Shown here piece after piece: positions 9,438-18,581 of a stretch of 64,000 nt of DNA. The DNA is from Deltaproteobacteria bacterium. Its GTDB lineage: Bacteria > Desulfobacterota > Syntrophobacteria > Syntrophobacterales > Syntrophobacteraceae. Position numbers and translations under genes: made by a program. Location: NCBI GenBank assembly GCA_021780695.1, contig JAJXYD010000025.1:124001-188000 (forward strand), written 5' to 3'. Under the pieces are notes generated by a model. The model was given only the letters and a program-made list of their open reading frames with translations, searched no databases and was not told where the DNA came from. Numbering within the stretch: position 1 is the stretch's first letter; each line of letters starts with the position of its first letter.

Positions 9438-9893
9438 GTGCGCTATAGCCAGGGAAATATTGGTCGCATCTTTGCTTTAAGACTCGAGTCCGGAGACAGG
9501 CTCCCGGATTCGGTGGTCGATTTTGCCCGCAAGCAAAACATCAAAAGCGCCCTTGTGACGTATGTGGGTGGGGCCGACGCCACAAGCCGGTTCGTCGTGG
9601 GCCCGCAGGAAAACAGCGGAGAGGATATCATTCCCATCGTCCACACACTCGGGGGCATTAACGAGGTGGTGGCCATGGGAACGCTTTTCCCCGATGAGCA
9701 GGGAAATCCCGAACTGCACATGCACGCGGCCGCGGGCAGGGAAGGAAAAGCCACCGTTGGTTGCGTCAGGGCCGGCGTCGACGTCTGGCTCATAGGAGAA
9801 GTGATTGTTTTGGAAATTTTGGGAATTGAAGGATTGCGTAAAATAGACCCTCAAACCGGCTTTCAACTCCTCGAGCTTTCCAAGACCCTCTAG
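9438..9893 (+). CDS. PPC/DUF296 domain protein
   Basis: A single-domain protein of 151 residues with the PPC (plants and prokaryotes conserved) domain. In plants this domain sits beside AT-hooks; bacterial stand-alone versions form trimers and have no settled function. The family core is clear: IFALRLESGDRLPDSVVDFA at the start, then LHMHAAAGREGK and the hydrophobic strand VIVLEILG near the C-terminus. The start is GTG at 9438 because AAAGGAG at 9421-9427 lies ten bases upstream; the longer frame from 9417 would begin ahead of that site. No AT-hook is present, so DNA binding should not be assumed. It appears monocistronic, just after a terminator. Confidence 0.8.
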   Translation: MRYSQGNIGRIFALRLESGDRLPDSVVDFARKQNIKSALVTYVGGADATSRFVVGPQENSGEDIIPIVHTLGGINEVVAMGTLFPDEQGNPELHMHAAAGREGKATVGCVRAGVDVWLIGEVIVLEILGIEGLRKIDPQTGFQLLELSKTL

Positions 9894-10114
9894 ATAGGCC
9901 GTGACATTTCAGGGGCCTTGGCCGCCAAAAGTCAAACGGCATATATCCGCTGCCCTCCTTCCGGGGAAAAGATGTGCTCGCGACGTGGCAATTTTTATAA
10001 GGGTGGTTTATTAATGGTCCCAAATGGGCTAAGATCCTCCATGCGCGGTTTTCGCCGCGGTTTAAAAGCAGACCGAAGCACGCACTCTTTCTAGAACCTG
10101 GACAGGAAAAGATT

Positions 10115-11059
10115 ATGACACAATCCCCGCAAGGGGCGCCGGCCCTTTCCATTAATCACCCCTCCCTGTGGGATAGCGAGCAGTTTGAAGCCAACTGGTC
10201 GGTCTTTGTCCAAGCCCTAATGAGGGAAGAAGCAAGTCTTTTAATCCCCGCGGCCCGTATCCGATGGCAAATCGAACATTGCGACACCTTTTTGGAAGTT
10301 CGCTCCAATTGGGAGAGTTTAGAGGCCTCCAACAGGCTTGGCGCATGGAAAAGATTGCTGGTTGCCGCCGAGCGGGAGTGCCGCAACATGCTGCCCCTGT
10401 GTGTGCGCTGCGGCCAATGCTGCCGGATGGGAAGCCCGACGCTTCACATGGAAGACCTTGCTCTTTTAAAGGAAGGCAAAATTGCCTGGGACAAACTCGT
10501 TACGCTTCGAGCGGGCGAACCCGCCCGCTCGCCCTTTGACGGCAAGCCCTTCCTTCTTACCGAGGAAAGGATAAAAGTAGCGGAAAAGAAGGGTTCGAGC
10601 GAATGCGTGTTCCTGCTAACCGAGCCCTACCAGTGCTCCATCTACTCGGATCGGCCCCTCCAATGCCGCGCCCAGGCGTGCTGGGATCCCCTGCCGGCCA
10701 GGGACACCGCCGAATTGCCTTTTCTTTTAAGAAATCATATTTTCGAAGGAATCGATGTTCTCCTCGAGGTGATCGCCGAGCACGAAAACCGGTGCAGTTT
10801 TCAAATGCTTGCCCAGGCCTTCGAAAAACTCGCCACGGGCAAGGGGGAAAATATCGAGGAGGTCCTGGGTCTTCTTTCCTACGAGGAGCATTTTCGCCAT
10901 TTTGTAAGTGAAAAGTTCACCATTGCGCCCCAAAACCTCGATCTTTTGCTGGGCAGAAGTTTTGCCGGGCTGGTTCCCCTTTTCGGATTCAAGGTCCTGG
11001 AGGAACGCGACGGCTCAAAGCGGCTGGTTCCCGAGGCCTCGGAGGCAAATGCGGACTAA
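10115..11059 (+). CDS. YkgJ-family cysteine cluster protein (UPF0153-like)
   Basis: A soluble 314-residue protein with a Cys-rich metal-binding signature. An N-terminal cluster (CVRCGQCC) is followed about 80 residues later by CVFL, then CSIYSDRPLQCR. This is the arrangement of YkgJ/UPF0153 proteins, proposed to bind zinc or iron, with no established reaction. The regions before residue 90 and after 215 are specific to this protein. AGGAAAAG precedes the ATG at 10115. It reads toward tRNA-Leu, which has its own promoter. Confidence 0.8.
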   Translation: MTQSPQGAPALSINHPSLWDSEQFEANWSVFVQALMREEASLLIPAARIRWQIEHCDTFLEVRSNWESLEASNRLGAWKRLLVAAERECRNMLPLCVRCGQCCRMGSPTLHMEDLALLKEGKIAWDKLVTLRAGEPARSPFDGKPFLLTEERIKVAEKKGSSECVFLLTEPYQCSIYSDRPLQCRAQACWDPLPARDTAELPFLLRNHIFEGIDVLLEVIAEHENRCSFQMLAQAFEKLATGKGENIEEVLGLLSYEEHFRHFVSEKFTIAPQNLDLLLGRSFAGLVPLFGFKVLEERDGSKRLVPEASEANAD

Positions 11060-11108
11060 ATTGCGAGCAAACGGGAGCGAAAAGGGCAATTTTGCACAAA
11101 GCCTCTGC

Positions 11109-11137
11109 TTCACAAACGCAGAGCAAAGATATATAAT
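11109..11137 (+). promoter_or_regulatory. Promoter for tRNA-Leu and probably tig-clpP
   Basis: TTCACA (11109-11114), 17 bases, then a perfect TATAAT (11132-11137). Transcription would begin near 11144, about 37 bases before the mature tRNA. Confidence 0.75.
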
Positions 11138-11180
11138 AGCGAGTTTAAGGGAGAGCACCGCCAACAAGTAGCAAACCCAT

Positions 11181-11265
11181 GCGAGAGTGGCGAAACTGGC
11201 AGACGCACTGGACTTAGGATCCAGCGGGGCAACCCTTGGGGGTTCAAATCCCCCCTCTCGCACCA
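11181..11265 (+). tRNA. tRNA-Leu (anticodon UAG)
   Basis: The acceptor stem pairs GCGAGAG (11181-11187) with CTCTCGC (11255-11261). The anticodon arm holds the loop CTTAGGA, giving UAG, which reads CUA. The long variable arm and GGTTCAAATCC T-arm are typical of class II leucine tRNA. The CCA end is encoded (11263-11265). The trigger factor gene follows 57 bases later and may be read through from the same promoter. Confidence 0.96.
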
Positions 11266-11322
11266 GGAAAGCGGGCTTTTGCAGGTCCTGAAATTCTTTT
11301 TATAAGCAGAAAGGGAGAAAGA

Positions 11323-12690
11323 GTGGAGATCAACGTTTCCTTAACTGACATCAGCCCGAGTCAAAAGAAGCTGCGTGTGGAGATTCCCGAATCACGAGTA
11401 GCCCGGGAGTTGGATAAAAAATACCGCGATCTGGCCAAGAAGGCCAAGATCAAGGGCTTCAGACCCGGGAAGGTGCCTCTTAACATCATCAAATCCTACT
11501 ATGGCAAAGCCATCGAGCAGGAGGTTTCCTCGCAGTTTATCCAGGAGACCTTCGGGGATGCTCTTAAGGAAGCCGATCTAAAGCCTCTTACCCAGGCCGA
11601 CGTTAGCGAGACAGAGTTTGAGCAAAACGGTGGATTTTTCTACACCGCCATGGTCGATGTCTGCCCGCCCTTCGAGCTGCCCCAATATAAAGGACTAAAG
11701 ATCTTCAAGCCGCCCGTAGATGTGGACGAGGCTCAAATCCAGGCGGAATTGGACAAGCTGGTTGAAAGCCACGCTCAGCTGCGCTCCATCGAGGAAGAGC
11801 GGCCTATACAAAAGGGGGACATCGTCTCCATTGATCTTACGCCCTATCTGGACGGTGAACTCTTCGAGAAGGGCAAAACCGAGCAGTTCATGACCGAGGT
11901 GGGCAAGGCGGACTTTCATCCGGGCTTTGATGAGAAACTGGAGGGGCACAAGAGGGGGCAGAGCTTCTCTTTTGAGCGCGAATATCCCGAGAACGCATCG
12001 CCTGCGGAATTTTCGGGTAAAACCGTCCGCTTTGACGTTACCGTAAAGGAAATCAAGGAAAAGGAAGTTCCGGAGTTAAACGACGAGTTCGCCCGCTCCA
12101 TTGGTTCGGCTCAGTTCGACACCCTGGAGGCCTTAAAAGAAAAGATCCGTGAAAACCTGGTGGAAAGAGGCCGCCACAGGAATATGCAAGTCGTTCGCGA
12201 TCAAGTCCTCTCCAAGCTTCTTAGCAAGGTTGATTTCGAAATTTCGCCCAAGGTTATCGAGGCCGAAGCTGAGAGAATTCTTCAAAATCTCAAGCTCCAG
12301 TTTGAAAGCCAGGGGCTAAAATTCGATTTCGATGCCTTCAATAAGGAAGAATACAAAACGGGCACGCAACTCCAGGCCGAAAGAGAGGTCCGGACCCGGC
12401 TCTTGCTTGGAAAAATCGCCGAGGCCGAAAATATAACGCTCGATGCCGAGGAAGAAGAGCAGGTCTTTAAGGATATAGCCGCGATCTATCGGGTGGACCT
12501 TGAGAAGATAAAGCGGGAGTTCGCCGACAGCGCCCTTGTCGAACGTGAGAAGGAAAGAAAAATCGAAGACAAGGTGGTTGAGCTCATAGAAAATCAGGCC
12601 GTCATCGTGGCCACGGTGGAAGAGACCCTGGACTCCCAGGGGATAAAGGAAGCCGTGGAAGAGGCAGGCACAAAGGACGAACAGGTCTGA
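11323..12690 (+). CDS. tig: Trigger factor
   Basis: A ribosome-bound chaperone and peptidyl-prolyl isomerase of 455 residues. The N-terminal ribosome-binding domain carries GFRPGKVP around residues 44-51. An FKBP-type PPIase domain follows at about 155-245 (KGDIVSIDLTPYLDG, FDVTVKEI), then the long helical C-terminal arms. The start is GTG at 11323 with AAGGGAG upstream. A longer frame would begin inside tRNA-Leu and is rejected. clpP follows after 22 bases in the usual tig-clpP order. Confidence 0.95.
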   Translation: MEINVSLTDISPSQKKLRVEIPESRVARELDKKYRDLAKKAKIKGFRPGKVPLNIIKSYYGKAIEQEVSSQFIQETFGDALKEADLKPLTQADVSETEFEQNGGFFYTAMVDVCPPFELPQYKGLKIFKPPVDVDEAQIQAELDKLVESHAQLRSIEEERPIQKGDIVSIDLTPYLDGELFEKGKTEQFMTEVGKADFHPGFDEKLEGHKRGQSFSFEREYPENASPAEFSGKTVRFDVTVKEIKEKEVPELNDEFARSIGSAQFDTLEALKEKIRENLVERGRHRNMQVVRDQVLSKLLSKVDFEISPKVIEAEAERILQNLKLQFESQGLKFDFDAFNKEEYKTGTQLQAEREVRTRLLLGKIAEAENITLDAEEEEQVFKDIAAIYRVDLEKIKREFADSALVEREKERKIEDKVVELIENQAVIVATVEETLDSQGIKEAVEEAGTKDEQV

Positions 12691-12712
12691 TAGACATTGA
12701 GGAGGTTAACAG

Positions 12713-13321
12713 GTGGGACTAATTCCAATTGTAATAGAGCAGAGCAGTCGTGGCGAGCGCGCCTGGGACATCTATTCAAGGCTGCTAAGAGACCGGATTG
12801 TTTTCCTTGGGACCGCGATAACCGACGATATTGCAAACGTGATCATAGCCCAGATGCTGTTTTTGGAATCCGACGACCCGGATAAAGACATCCATTTCTA
12901 CATTAACTCCCCCGGGGGTCTGGTGACGGCCGGTCTTGCGATCTACGACACGATGCAGTACATAAAGCCCAAGGTGGAAACACTTTGCATGGGTCAGGCA
13001 GCCAGCATGGCAGCGATCCTTCTGGCAGCCGGCCAGCAGGGCAAAAGATTCGCCCTTCCCCATTCCCGCATCATGATCCACCAGCCGATGGGTGGTTTCG
13101 AGGGGCAGGCCTCCGATATCGATATCCATGCCAAGGAAATCCTCAGGATGCGCGACGAACTCAACAAGATAATCGTGCACCATACGGGAAGACCTATCGA
13201 GCAGATACAAAAGGATACCGACAGGGACTTCTTCATGTCCGGAACCGAAGCCAAGGAATACGGGCTGATCGATGAAGTGATTTTGGAAAGAGGAGCGGAT
13301 CGCCCCCTGAAGCCTGTTTGA
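12713..13321 (+). CDS. clpP: ATP-dependent Clp protease proteolytic subunit
   Basis: The serine peptidase subunit of the Clp protease, 202 residues, which assembles as a double heptamer with a Clp ATPase. The complete catalytic triad is in the standard places: Ser98 (GQAASMAA), His123 (IMIHQP) and Asp172 (DTDRD). GTG at 12713 is preceded by AGGAGG. It is co-transcribed with trigger factor. clpX and lon, which often follow in this order, are absent here; the next gene is convergent. The partner ATPase must be encoded elsewhere. Confidence 0.96.
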   Translation: MGLIPIVIEQSSRGERAWDIYSRLLRDRIVFLGTAITDDIANVIIAQMLFLESDDPDKDIHFYINSPGGLVTAGLAIYDTMQYIKPKVETLCMGQAASMAAILLAAGQQGKRFALPHSRIMIHQPMGGFEGQASDIDIHAKEILRMRDELNKIIVHHTGRPIEQIQKDTDRDFFMSGTEAKEYGLIDEVILERGADRPLKPV

Positions 13322-13408
13322 TTTGCCGGCAGGTGCGCCCCGTGTGCCCCCCGCCCTCTTCGCCGCGGATGGGGATACCGGGGAAAAAGTGAGATCCCGT
13401 TTTTATTT

Positions 13409-13469
13409 AAGCCTTATCCGCAAACATGGGGGCTTTTGAAATGAGAGCCCCGGTTTACGGATAAGGCTT
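13409..13469. terminator. Long hairpin between convergent clpP and fumarase
   Basis: Perfect 12-bp outer arms (13409-13420 and 13458-13469) continue inward with AAAC/GTTT and GGGGCT/AGCCCC pairings, broken by a few mismatches. The position 88 bases after clpP and 78 bases past the fumarase stop suggests a shared transcription end. There is no proper U tract on either strand, so an intrinsic terminator is not certain. Confidence 0.5.
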
Positions 13470-13546
13470 TGTCGTCTGTGGGGGAGGCGCTTGGCGCGCG
13501 CCTCCGCCTAACCCGTCCTGTTCAACCGCTTTTCGCCCCGTACCGG

Positions 13547-15160
13547 CTATCCCAGCTGGGTAAAAAAGTCGTTTCCCTTGTCATCGACCAAAATAAAAGC
13601 CGGGAAATCCTCCACCTCGATTTTCCACACAGCTTCCATGCCCAGCTCGGGGTATTCGAGCACCTCCACTTTGCGGATGTTTTCCCTGGCAAGAATAGCC
13701 GCTGCCCCGCCAATGGAGCCAAGGTAAAAGCCGCCGTGTTTTTTACAGGCATCGGTTACCTGTTTTGAACGGTTTCCCTTGGCTATCATAACAAGGGAGC
13801 CGCCCAAGGACTGGAACAGATCGACGTAGGAATCCATGCGGCCCGCGGTCGTTGGCCCGAAAGACCCCGAAGGCTCTCCCGCAGGAGTCTTTGCCGGACC
13901 GGCGTAGTAGACCGGGTGATCTTTTATATAGGCGGGCAAACCTTCTCCCCTGTCGATGCGCTCCTTTAGCTTGGCATGAGCAATGTCTCTTGCCACCACT
14001 ATGGTTCCGCTCAAAGACACCTGGGTCTTGATCGGATGCTTTTTCAGTTGGGCGAGGATCTCTTGCATCGGCCTGTTTAGATCGATTTTTACGACTCCGT
14101 GATCGTGTTTTGCCCGATATTTTTCGGGGATGAATTTTGCCGGGTTCGCCTCCAGTTTTTCTATCCAGATGCCGTCGCGGTTGATCTTGGCCTTTATATT
14201 TCTGTCGGCCGAACACGAAACCCCCATGCCGACGGGACAAGAGGCCCCGTGGCGGGGAAGCCGGATGATGCGCACATCGAGTGCGAAATGTTTTCCTCCA
14301 AACTGGGCGCCATACCCGGATTTACAGGCTGCCTTAAGGACTTTTTGCTCCATCTCCAGGTCGCGGAAAGCCCGGCCGCCCTCGTTTCCGCTAGTCGGCA
14401 GAGGGTCAAGATACCCCGTACTGGCAAGCTTTACGGTCTTAAGACAGGCTTCAGCGGAGGTGCCTCCCACAACGAAAGCCACATGATAGGGCGGACAGGC
14501 CGCCGTACCGAGGGTCTTCATTTTTTCCACCAGAAATTTTTCCAGGCTTGCCGGGTTCAAAAGCGCCTTTGTCTCCTGGTAGAGCATGCTCTTGTTGGCG
14601 GACCCGCCGCCCTTGGCCACAAATAAAAATTTGTATTCGGCTCCTTGGGTCGCATAGATGTCTATCTGGGCCGGAAGATTGCACCCCGAGTTTTTTTCCT
14701 CGTACATGTTTAGCGCAACTGTTTGCGAATAGCGAAGATTTTCCTCCGTGTAGGTCTTGTAGACACCCTTTGAAAGATATTCTTCGTCCTTTGCCCCCGT
14801 CCAAACCTGCTGGCCCTTTTTGGCTACAATCGTCGCTGTGCCCGTATCCTGGCAAAGAGGCAGGACAAACCCCGAGGCTATCTCCGCGTTTCTTAGAAGC
14901 GCTGCGGCAACGCCTCGATCGTTTGGGGAAGATTCGGGATCTTCCAAGATTTCCACCCACTTTCGAATCTGTTTTGGGCGAAGCAGAAAAGAGACATCCC
15001 GCATTGCCCGATTGGCAAGGTATTCCAGCCCCGCAGGATCGACCTTCACGATTTCACGTCCCTCGAAGTTGGAAGCCGACACATAATCGGCGGTCAAAAG
15101 AACATAGTCCGTATCGTCTTTTTCGAGCACAAACGGCTCCTGGTAACTAAACTCCGGCAT
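13547..15160 (-). CDS. Class I fumarate hydratase (iron-sulfur)
   Basis: Interconverts fumarate and malate with a [4Fe-4S] cluster, a cytoplasmic step of the TCA cycle and of propionate/succinate metabolism in anaerobes. The 537-residue single chain combines the two halves found as separate alpha and beta subunits in other organisms. Cluster-type cysteines are visible in [10 protein letters not shown], in the [12 protein letters not shown] region, and in the [13 protein letters not shown] block. The C-terminal half has the [11 protein letters not shown] segment. The start is ATG at 15160, with AAGGAG eight bases upstream; the longer frame from 15187 overlaps the preceding gene. The upstream gene ends 23 bases away, so the two likely form an operon. 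Confidence 0.93.
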   Translation of the reverse strand: MPEFSYQEPFVLEKDDTDYVLLTADYVSASNFEGREIVKVDPAGLEYLANRAMRDVSFLLRPKQIRKWVEILEDPESSPNDRGVAAALLRNAEIASGFVLPLCQDTGTATIVAKKGQQVWTGAKDEEYLSKGVYKTYTEENLRYSQTVALNMYEEKNSGCNLPAQIDIYATQGAEYKFLFVAKGGGSANKSMLYQETKALLNPASLEKFLVEKMKTLGTAACPPYHVAFVVGGTSAEACLKTVKLASTGYLDPLPTSGNEGGRAFRDLEMEQKVLKAACKSGYGAQFGGKHFALDVRIIRLPRHGASCPVGMGVSCSADRNIKAKINRDGIWIEKLEANPAKFIPEKYRAKHDHGVVKIDLNRPMQEILAQLKKHPIKTQVSLSGTIVVARDIAHAKLKERIDRGEGLPAYIKDHPVYYAGPAKTPAGEPSGSFGPTTAGRMDSYVDLFQSLGGSLVMIAKGNRSKQVTDACKKHGGFYLGSIGGAAAILARENIRKVEVLEYPELGMEAVWKIEVEDFPAFILVDDKGNDFFTQLG

Positions 15161-15183
15161 AATCGACTCCTTGCTGCGTACAC

Positions 15184-16371
15184 TCAATAAAAGAGATCAT
15201 GCTCGGGAAGCTCGAAGAGTTGCCCCACAAACTTCCCAAGCGTATCGGGTAAATAGCGCCCCCACAGTTTGATGGGGACTTCGGCAATTTCGACCTTGGG
15301 GCTAAAGCCCACGGCGAAAAGATACTCGATTAGAAAGCCCACGTTGGTGGGAATGTAGCCGTTATAGGGTTTAAAGTCTCTTTGGCAAATCATTCGCTCC
15401 TCGTGGATACTTTGTCCCAGCTCCGATTCGACAAGGGCCTCCGGGGTGCACAGGATCAACTCGAGTCGGATTCGCTCCGGGCAGTTTTTAACAAGAGGCT
15501 CGAGGCCTTTTTTCAGTTCGAAAAACGGAATACCCCGGTCCAGGTACTTTTCCCAGGCGGCGGAATCCCGAAATTTCTTGCAGATGCCTTCCGGATCCCA
15601 TCCGAGATCGAGAATAAAGCTTACGGCTTCGTAGTTTCCATGAAAACTTTGCCGCTCGACCAACTTCAGGCGCGGATCAGCGCCAAGAAAGCCTTCGATG
15701 CGTTTTAGTTCTTCCCGCGACCCGACGATCTTAATGCCTCCCACGTCATCGATGGTAATCGAGGAACGCTCCAGGCGCATATCCGCATGGCGGAAACCCG
15801 CCGCGATGGCTTCCTCGGCTTCGATAAACTCCCGCTTCATCTCCTCTGGGGAAGTAATGAGGCGATCGAGGGGCAACCCCGCCTTTTGAGCACGCCCGAT
15901 CGCCATGGAACGCGCCCTGTTTTGAACCGTTTCAAAAATCCAGGAGGCGATGTACCGGTTGGCCTTTTCAGCTATCCTTTTGGGTCTTTTAATCCTGTAG
16001 GAGGCAAGCAGACCCTCCCTGTCATCGAGCAGGAGGACGCCGCTAACCGGAGTTTGATAAAAAAAATATTCGGGATTTTTTCGATACCTGCCCAGAAGAT
16101 ATTCAATCCTCGGGCTGGAGTCTCCAGGGAGTTTAAAGAGCGCGTCGCGAAGTTCTCCCTTGGACTTTATGCGGACTCTTTTTAATTTAGCGGCGCCGAC
16201 ATTTTCCAGGATTTCACCGGTTATCGCATCGAGAGTGTGTGCGAGAACATAGCCGTCGCAGATAAAGATCTTTGTAAGAAGCGCGGCGTCGCCAGGCTCT
16301 ACCCTGGCGCAAAGCCACCTCTCCACGATCCCTAGCAGCTCTTCCCGGTGGATAAAAGATGTCAGGTACAC
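15184..16371 (-). CDS. Divergent RelA/SpoT-like nucleotidyltransferase-fold protein
   Basis: A 395-residue cytoplasmic protein that I do not recognise as a named family. Several short segments line up in order with the (p)ppGpp synthetase fold. Residues 125-137 ([13 protein letters not shown]) resemble the R.K...SI..K entry motif. [16 protein letters not shown] (207-222) resembles the D.AIRVIV strand with its metal-binding Asp. HGNYEAVSF (244-252) resembles NGYRSLH with its base-stacking Tyr247. [18 protein letters not shown] (302-319), followed by His323, resembles EVQIRT..MH..AE.G..AH with Glu304 as second metal ligand. About 50 extra residues lie between the third and fourth motifs. No HD hydrolase, TGS or ACT domain is seen. 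The alignment was made by eye; activity is unproven. Confidence 0.5.
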   Translation of the reverse strand: MYLTSFIHREELLGIVERWLCARVEPGDAALLTKIFICDGYVLAHTLDAITGEILENVGAAKLKRVRIKSKGELRDALFKLPGDSSPRIEYLLGRYRKNPEYFFYQTPVSGVLLLDDREGLLASYRIKRPKRIAEKANRYIASWIFETVQNRARSMAIGRAQKAGLPLDRLITSPEEMKREFIEAEEAIAAGFRHADMRLERSSITIDDVGGIKIVGSREELKRIEGFLGADPRLKLVERQSFHGNYEAVSFILDLGWDPEGICKKFRDSAAWEKYLDRGIPFFELKKGLEPLVKNCPERIRLELILCTPEALVESELGQSIHEERMICQRDFKPYNGYIPTNVGFLIEYLFAVGFSPKVEIAEVPIKLWGRYLPDTLGKFVGQLFELPEHDLFY

Positions 16372-16456
16372 TTTTGCCCGCTTCTAATCCGAGGGTTATT
16401 GTGAAGTTTTTATCATATCATTTTTTCCCCTTTTTATTAAAAGGTAATTTTGCGTG

Positions 16457-16480
16457 ACAAGGAGTTAGCCCAGTCCTTGT
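16457..16480. repeat. Inverted repeat upstream of the RACo-like gene
   Basis: Perfect 7-bp arms (ACAAGGA at 16457-16463, TCCTTGT at 16474-16480) around a 10-base spacer, in the divergent promoter region. It could be a regulator site or a weak hairpin. Confidence 0.3.
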
Positions 16481-16580
16481 GGATTTGGTTCAAAACGGCT
16501 ATAGTTTGCGTTGCGCGGGCTGGAGGCGCTCTATGTACGGCCCGGCCGCGCAGAGTTTTATCTTTTCATGCGAGGACCTA

Positions 16581-18533
16581 ATGGGCAAAGTAAAGGTAAC
16601 TTTCCAACCTGAATCTACCGAGGCGGAAGCGCAAACCGGCGAAAAGCTGATCGAAGTAACGGAGAGAGCCTCCATAGACGTCAACAACCTGTGCGGAGGC
16701 CAGGGGGTGTGCGGCAAATGCCGCGTGAGGATAAAGAAGGGCAAGGTAGGCCTTACCGACAAGGTTATCCGAAAGCTTAGCCGAAAAGAAATCGAACAGG
16801 GCTTTACCCTCGCCTGCCAGGCCGAGGTGCTCGAAGACGATTTGGAAGTCTGGATTCCTCCCGAGTCCAAGACCGACGTCCAGATTCAAATCTCGGACTA
16901 TGTTGTGGCCTCCGACGGCCAGGCGCCTCTTATCAGCCCCGAATATGAACCGGCCCCGATCGTAAGACCTTTGAGCATGAAATACCTGCTGGAGCTGCCT
17001 GTTCCCTCCATAGAAGACAGCCTCTCGGATCTGGAGCGTATTTACCGGGCCATCAGGAAGAAAATCCCGGAATATCCCAACATACACGCTCATTTTTCCT
17101 GCCTTTGGGGCTTGTCGGGGCTGCTTCGCGCAAATGATTGGAAGATCACCGCTACGGTCAATCATCGTGACCACGACTGCCCCATGATACGCAACATCGA
17201 AGGGGGCGACACCACCGCCGCCAATATGGGGGTAGCCATAGACATTGGGACCACCACGATAGCGGCCCAGTTGATCGATCTGCGCACGGGGGCGATTCTG
17301 GACGCCCAGGCGGGCAATAATTCCCAGGCGCGCTACGGCCAGGACGTAGTATCGCGCATGATAGCCGCCTGCGGGAAAAACGGTGTGACACCCCTTACGG
17401 ACGCAGTGGTATTCACGGCGAATTCTCTGATCGACTCGCTTGTAAAAAAGAACAAAATAAAGCACAGGGATATCACTTCGATAGTAGCCGCTGGCAATAC
17501 GGTAATGACCCATTTGCTTCTAGGAATCGAGCCCTGTAACATCCGCTTTGACCCCTACATCCCCGCGGCGGCCCAGTTTCCGCAGTTCCAGACAGAGGAG
17601 GTCGCACTTCGAGCCAACCCCAAGGCCTTCTTGCACTGCGTGCCCTGCGTAAGCAGCTATGTGGGAGGAGACATCACGGCGGGGGTATACGCCTGCGGGA
17701 TGCACGACCAGGAGGAAATAAGCGCTCTGATAGATGTTGGAACCAACGGAGAGATCGTTATCGGCAACAACGAATGGCTTGTGTGCTGTTCGGCTTCAGC
17801 CGGCCCGGCCTTCGAAGGTGCGGGGATAAAGTGTGGCACCAAGGCAATCCTTGGAGCCATTGAAAAGATCTCGATAGAGGGCGATAGCGTTCACTACGAA
17901 ACCATAGGCAACCAGAAACCCATAGGGGTGTGCGGTTCGGCCATAATCGACGGAATCGCCGAACTTCTTACCTCCCGCATCATAGACCAGAGCGGAAAAT
18001 TTATTAATCTCGATCATCCGATGGTGCAGGTAGTCGATGAGGTCCCGGAACTGATCGTTGCCCCCAGCGAGCACACCGGTACCGGCGAGCCCATCGTTAT
18101 AACCGAAGACGACATCAGCAACCTCATAAAGACCAAAGGGGCGATACTGGCCGCGATGCGGGTGCTTTTAAAGACCCTCCAGATGGACTTCATGGACCTT
18201 GAAAAGCTCTATGTAGCGGGAGGTTTCGGTGCTCACTTAGACATAGAAAAGGCCATTTTTATCGGTCTTCTGCCCGATATTCCCAAGGAGCGGATCCGTT
18301 TTATCGGAAACAGCTCCCTTGCAGGGGCCAGAATGGCCCTTATGTCGGCCCAGGCCTTTCACAGGATGGAAGAGATAGCAAGCCGGATGACCTACATCGA
18401 GTTGAGCGTGCATCCCGATTTCATGAACGAGTTCATTGCGGCCCTCTTCCTGCCTCACACGGATGTGCAGCTATTCCCCTCCGTGACCGGCAAGCTTGCG
18501 CAAAGGCACCACGACAACGCAGCGGGCAGCTAG
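16581..18533 (+). CDS. RACo-like ATP-dependent activator of corrinoid proteins, 2Fe-2S plus ASKHA domains
   Basis: Proteins of this type use a ferredoxin domain and ATP hydrolysis to reduce Co(II)-corrinoid proteins back to the active Co(I) state in methyl-transfer pathways. The 650-residue protein has an N-terminal plant-type 2Fe-2S domain with ligands Cys38, Cys44, Cys47 and Cys79 in the CX5CX2C...C spacing. A linker and middle domain follow. The large C-terminal ASKHA ATPase fold has VAIDIGTTT, LIDVGTNGEI, AGPAFEGAGI and YVAGGFGAHLDI. The start is ATG at 16581 with GAGG upstream; the outer TTG at 16479 has no support. No corrinoid protein or methyltransferase gene is adjacent, so its partner is elsewhere. 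The call follows the family; the exact client is unknown. Confidence 0.85.
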   Translation: MGKVKVTFQPESTEAEAQTGEKLIEVTERASIDVNNLCGGQGVCGKCRVRIKKGKVGLTDKVIRKLSRKEIEQGFTLACQAEVLEDDLEVWIPPESKTDVQIQISDYVVASDGQAPLISPEYEPAPIVRPLSMKYLLELPVPSIEDSLSDLERIYRAIRKKIPEYPNIHAHFSCLWGLSGLLRANDWKITATVNHRDHDCPMIRNIEGGDTTAANMGVAIDIGTTTIAAQLIDLRTGAILDAQAGNNSQARYGQDVVSRMIAACGKNGVTPLTDAVVFTANSLIDSLVKKNKIKHRDITSIVAAGNTVMTHLLLGIEPCNIRFDPYIPAAAQFPQFQTEEVALRANPKAFLHCVPCVSSYVGGDITAGVYACGMHDQEEISALIDVGTNGEIVIGNNEWLVCCSASAGPAFEGAGIKCGTKAILGAIEKISIEGDSVHYETIGNQKPIGVCGSAIIDGIAELLTSRIIDQSGKFINLDHPMVQVVDEVPELIVAPSEHTGTGEPIVITEDDISNLIKTKGAILAAMRVLLKTLQMDFMDLEKLYVAGGFGAHLDIEKAIFIGLLPDIPKERIRFIGNSSLAGARMALMSAQAFHRMEEIASRMTYIELSVHPDFMNEFIAALFLPHTDVQLFPSVTGKLAQRHHDNAAGS

Positions 18534-18581
18534 AAAAGAGAGCGGCCCAGGAAAGCGTAAATGGGATAAGCTTTCGTACTA

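Noticed and set aside
11015..11263. Minus-strand frame overlapping tRNA-Leu
   Set aside because: It runs through the tRNA and has no protein-like pattern.
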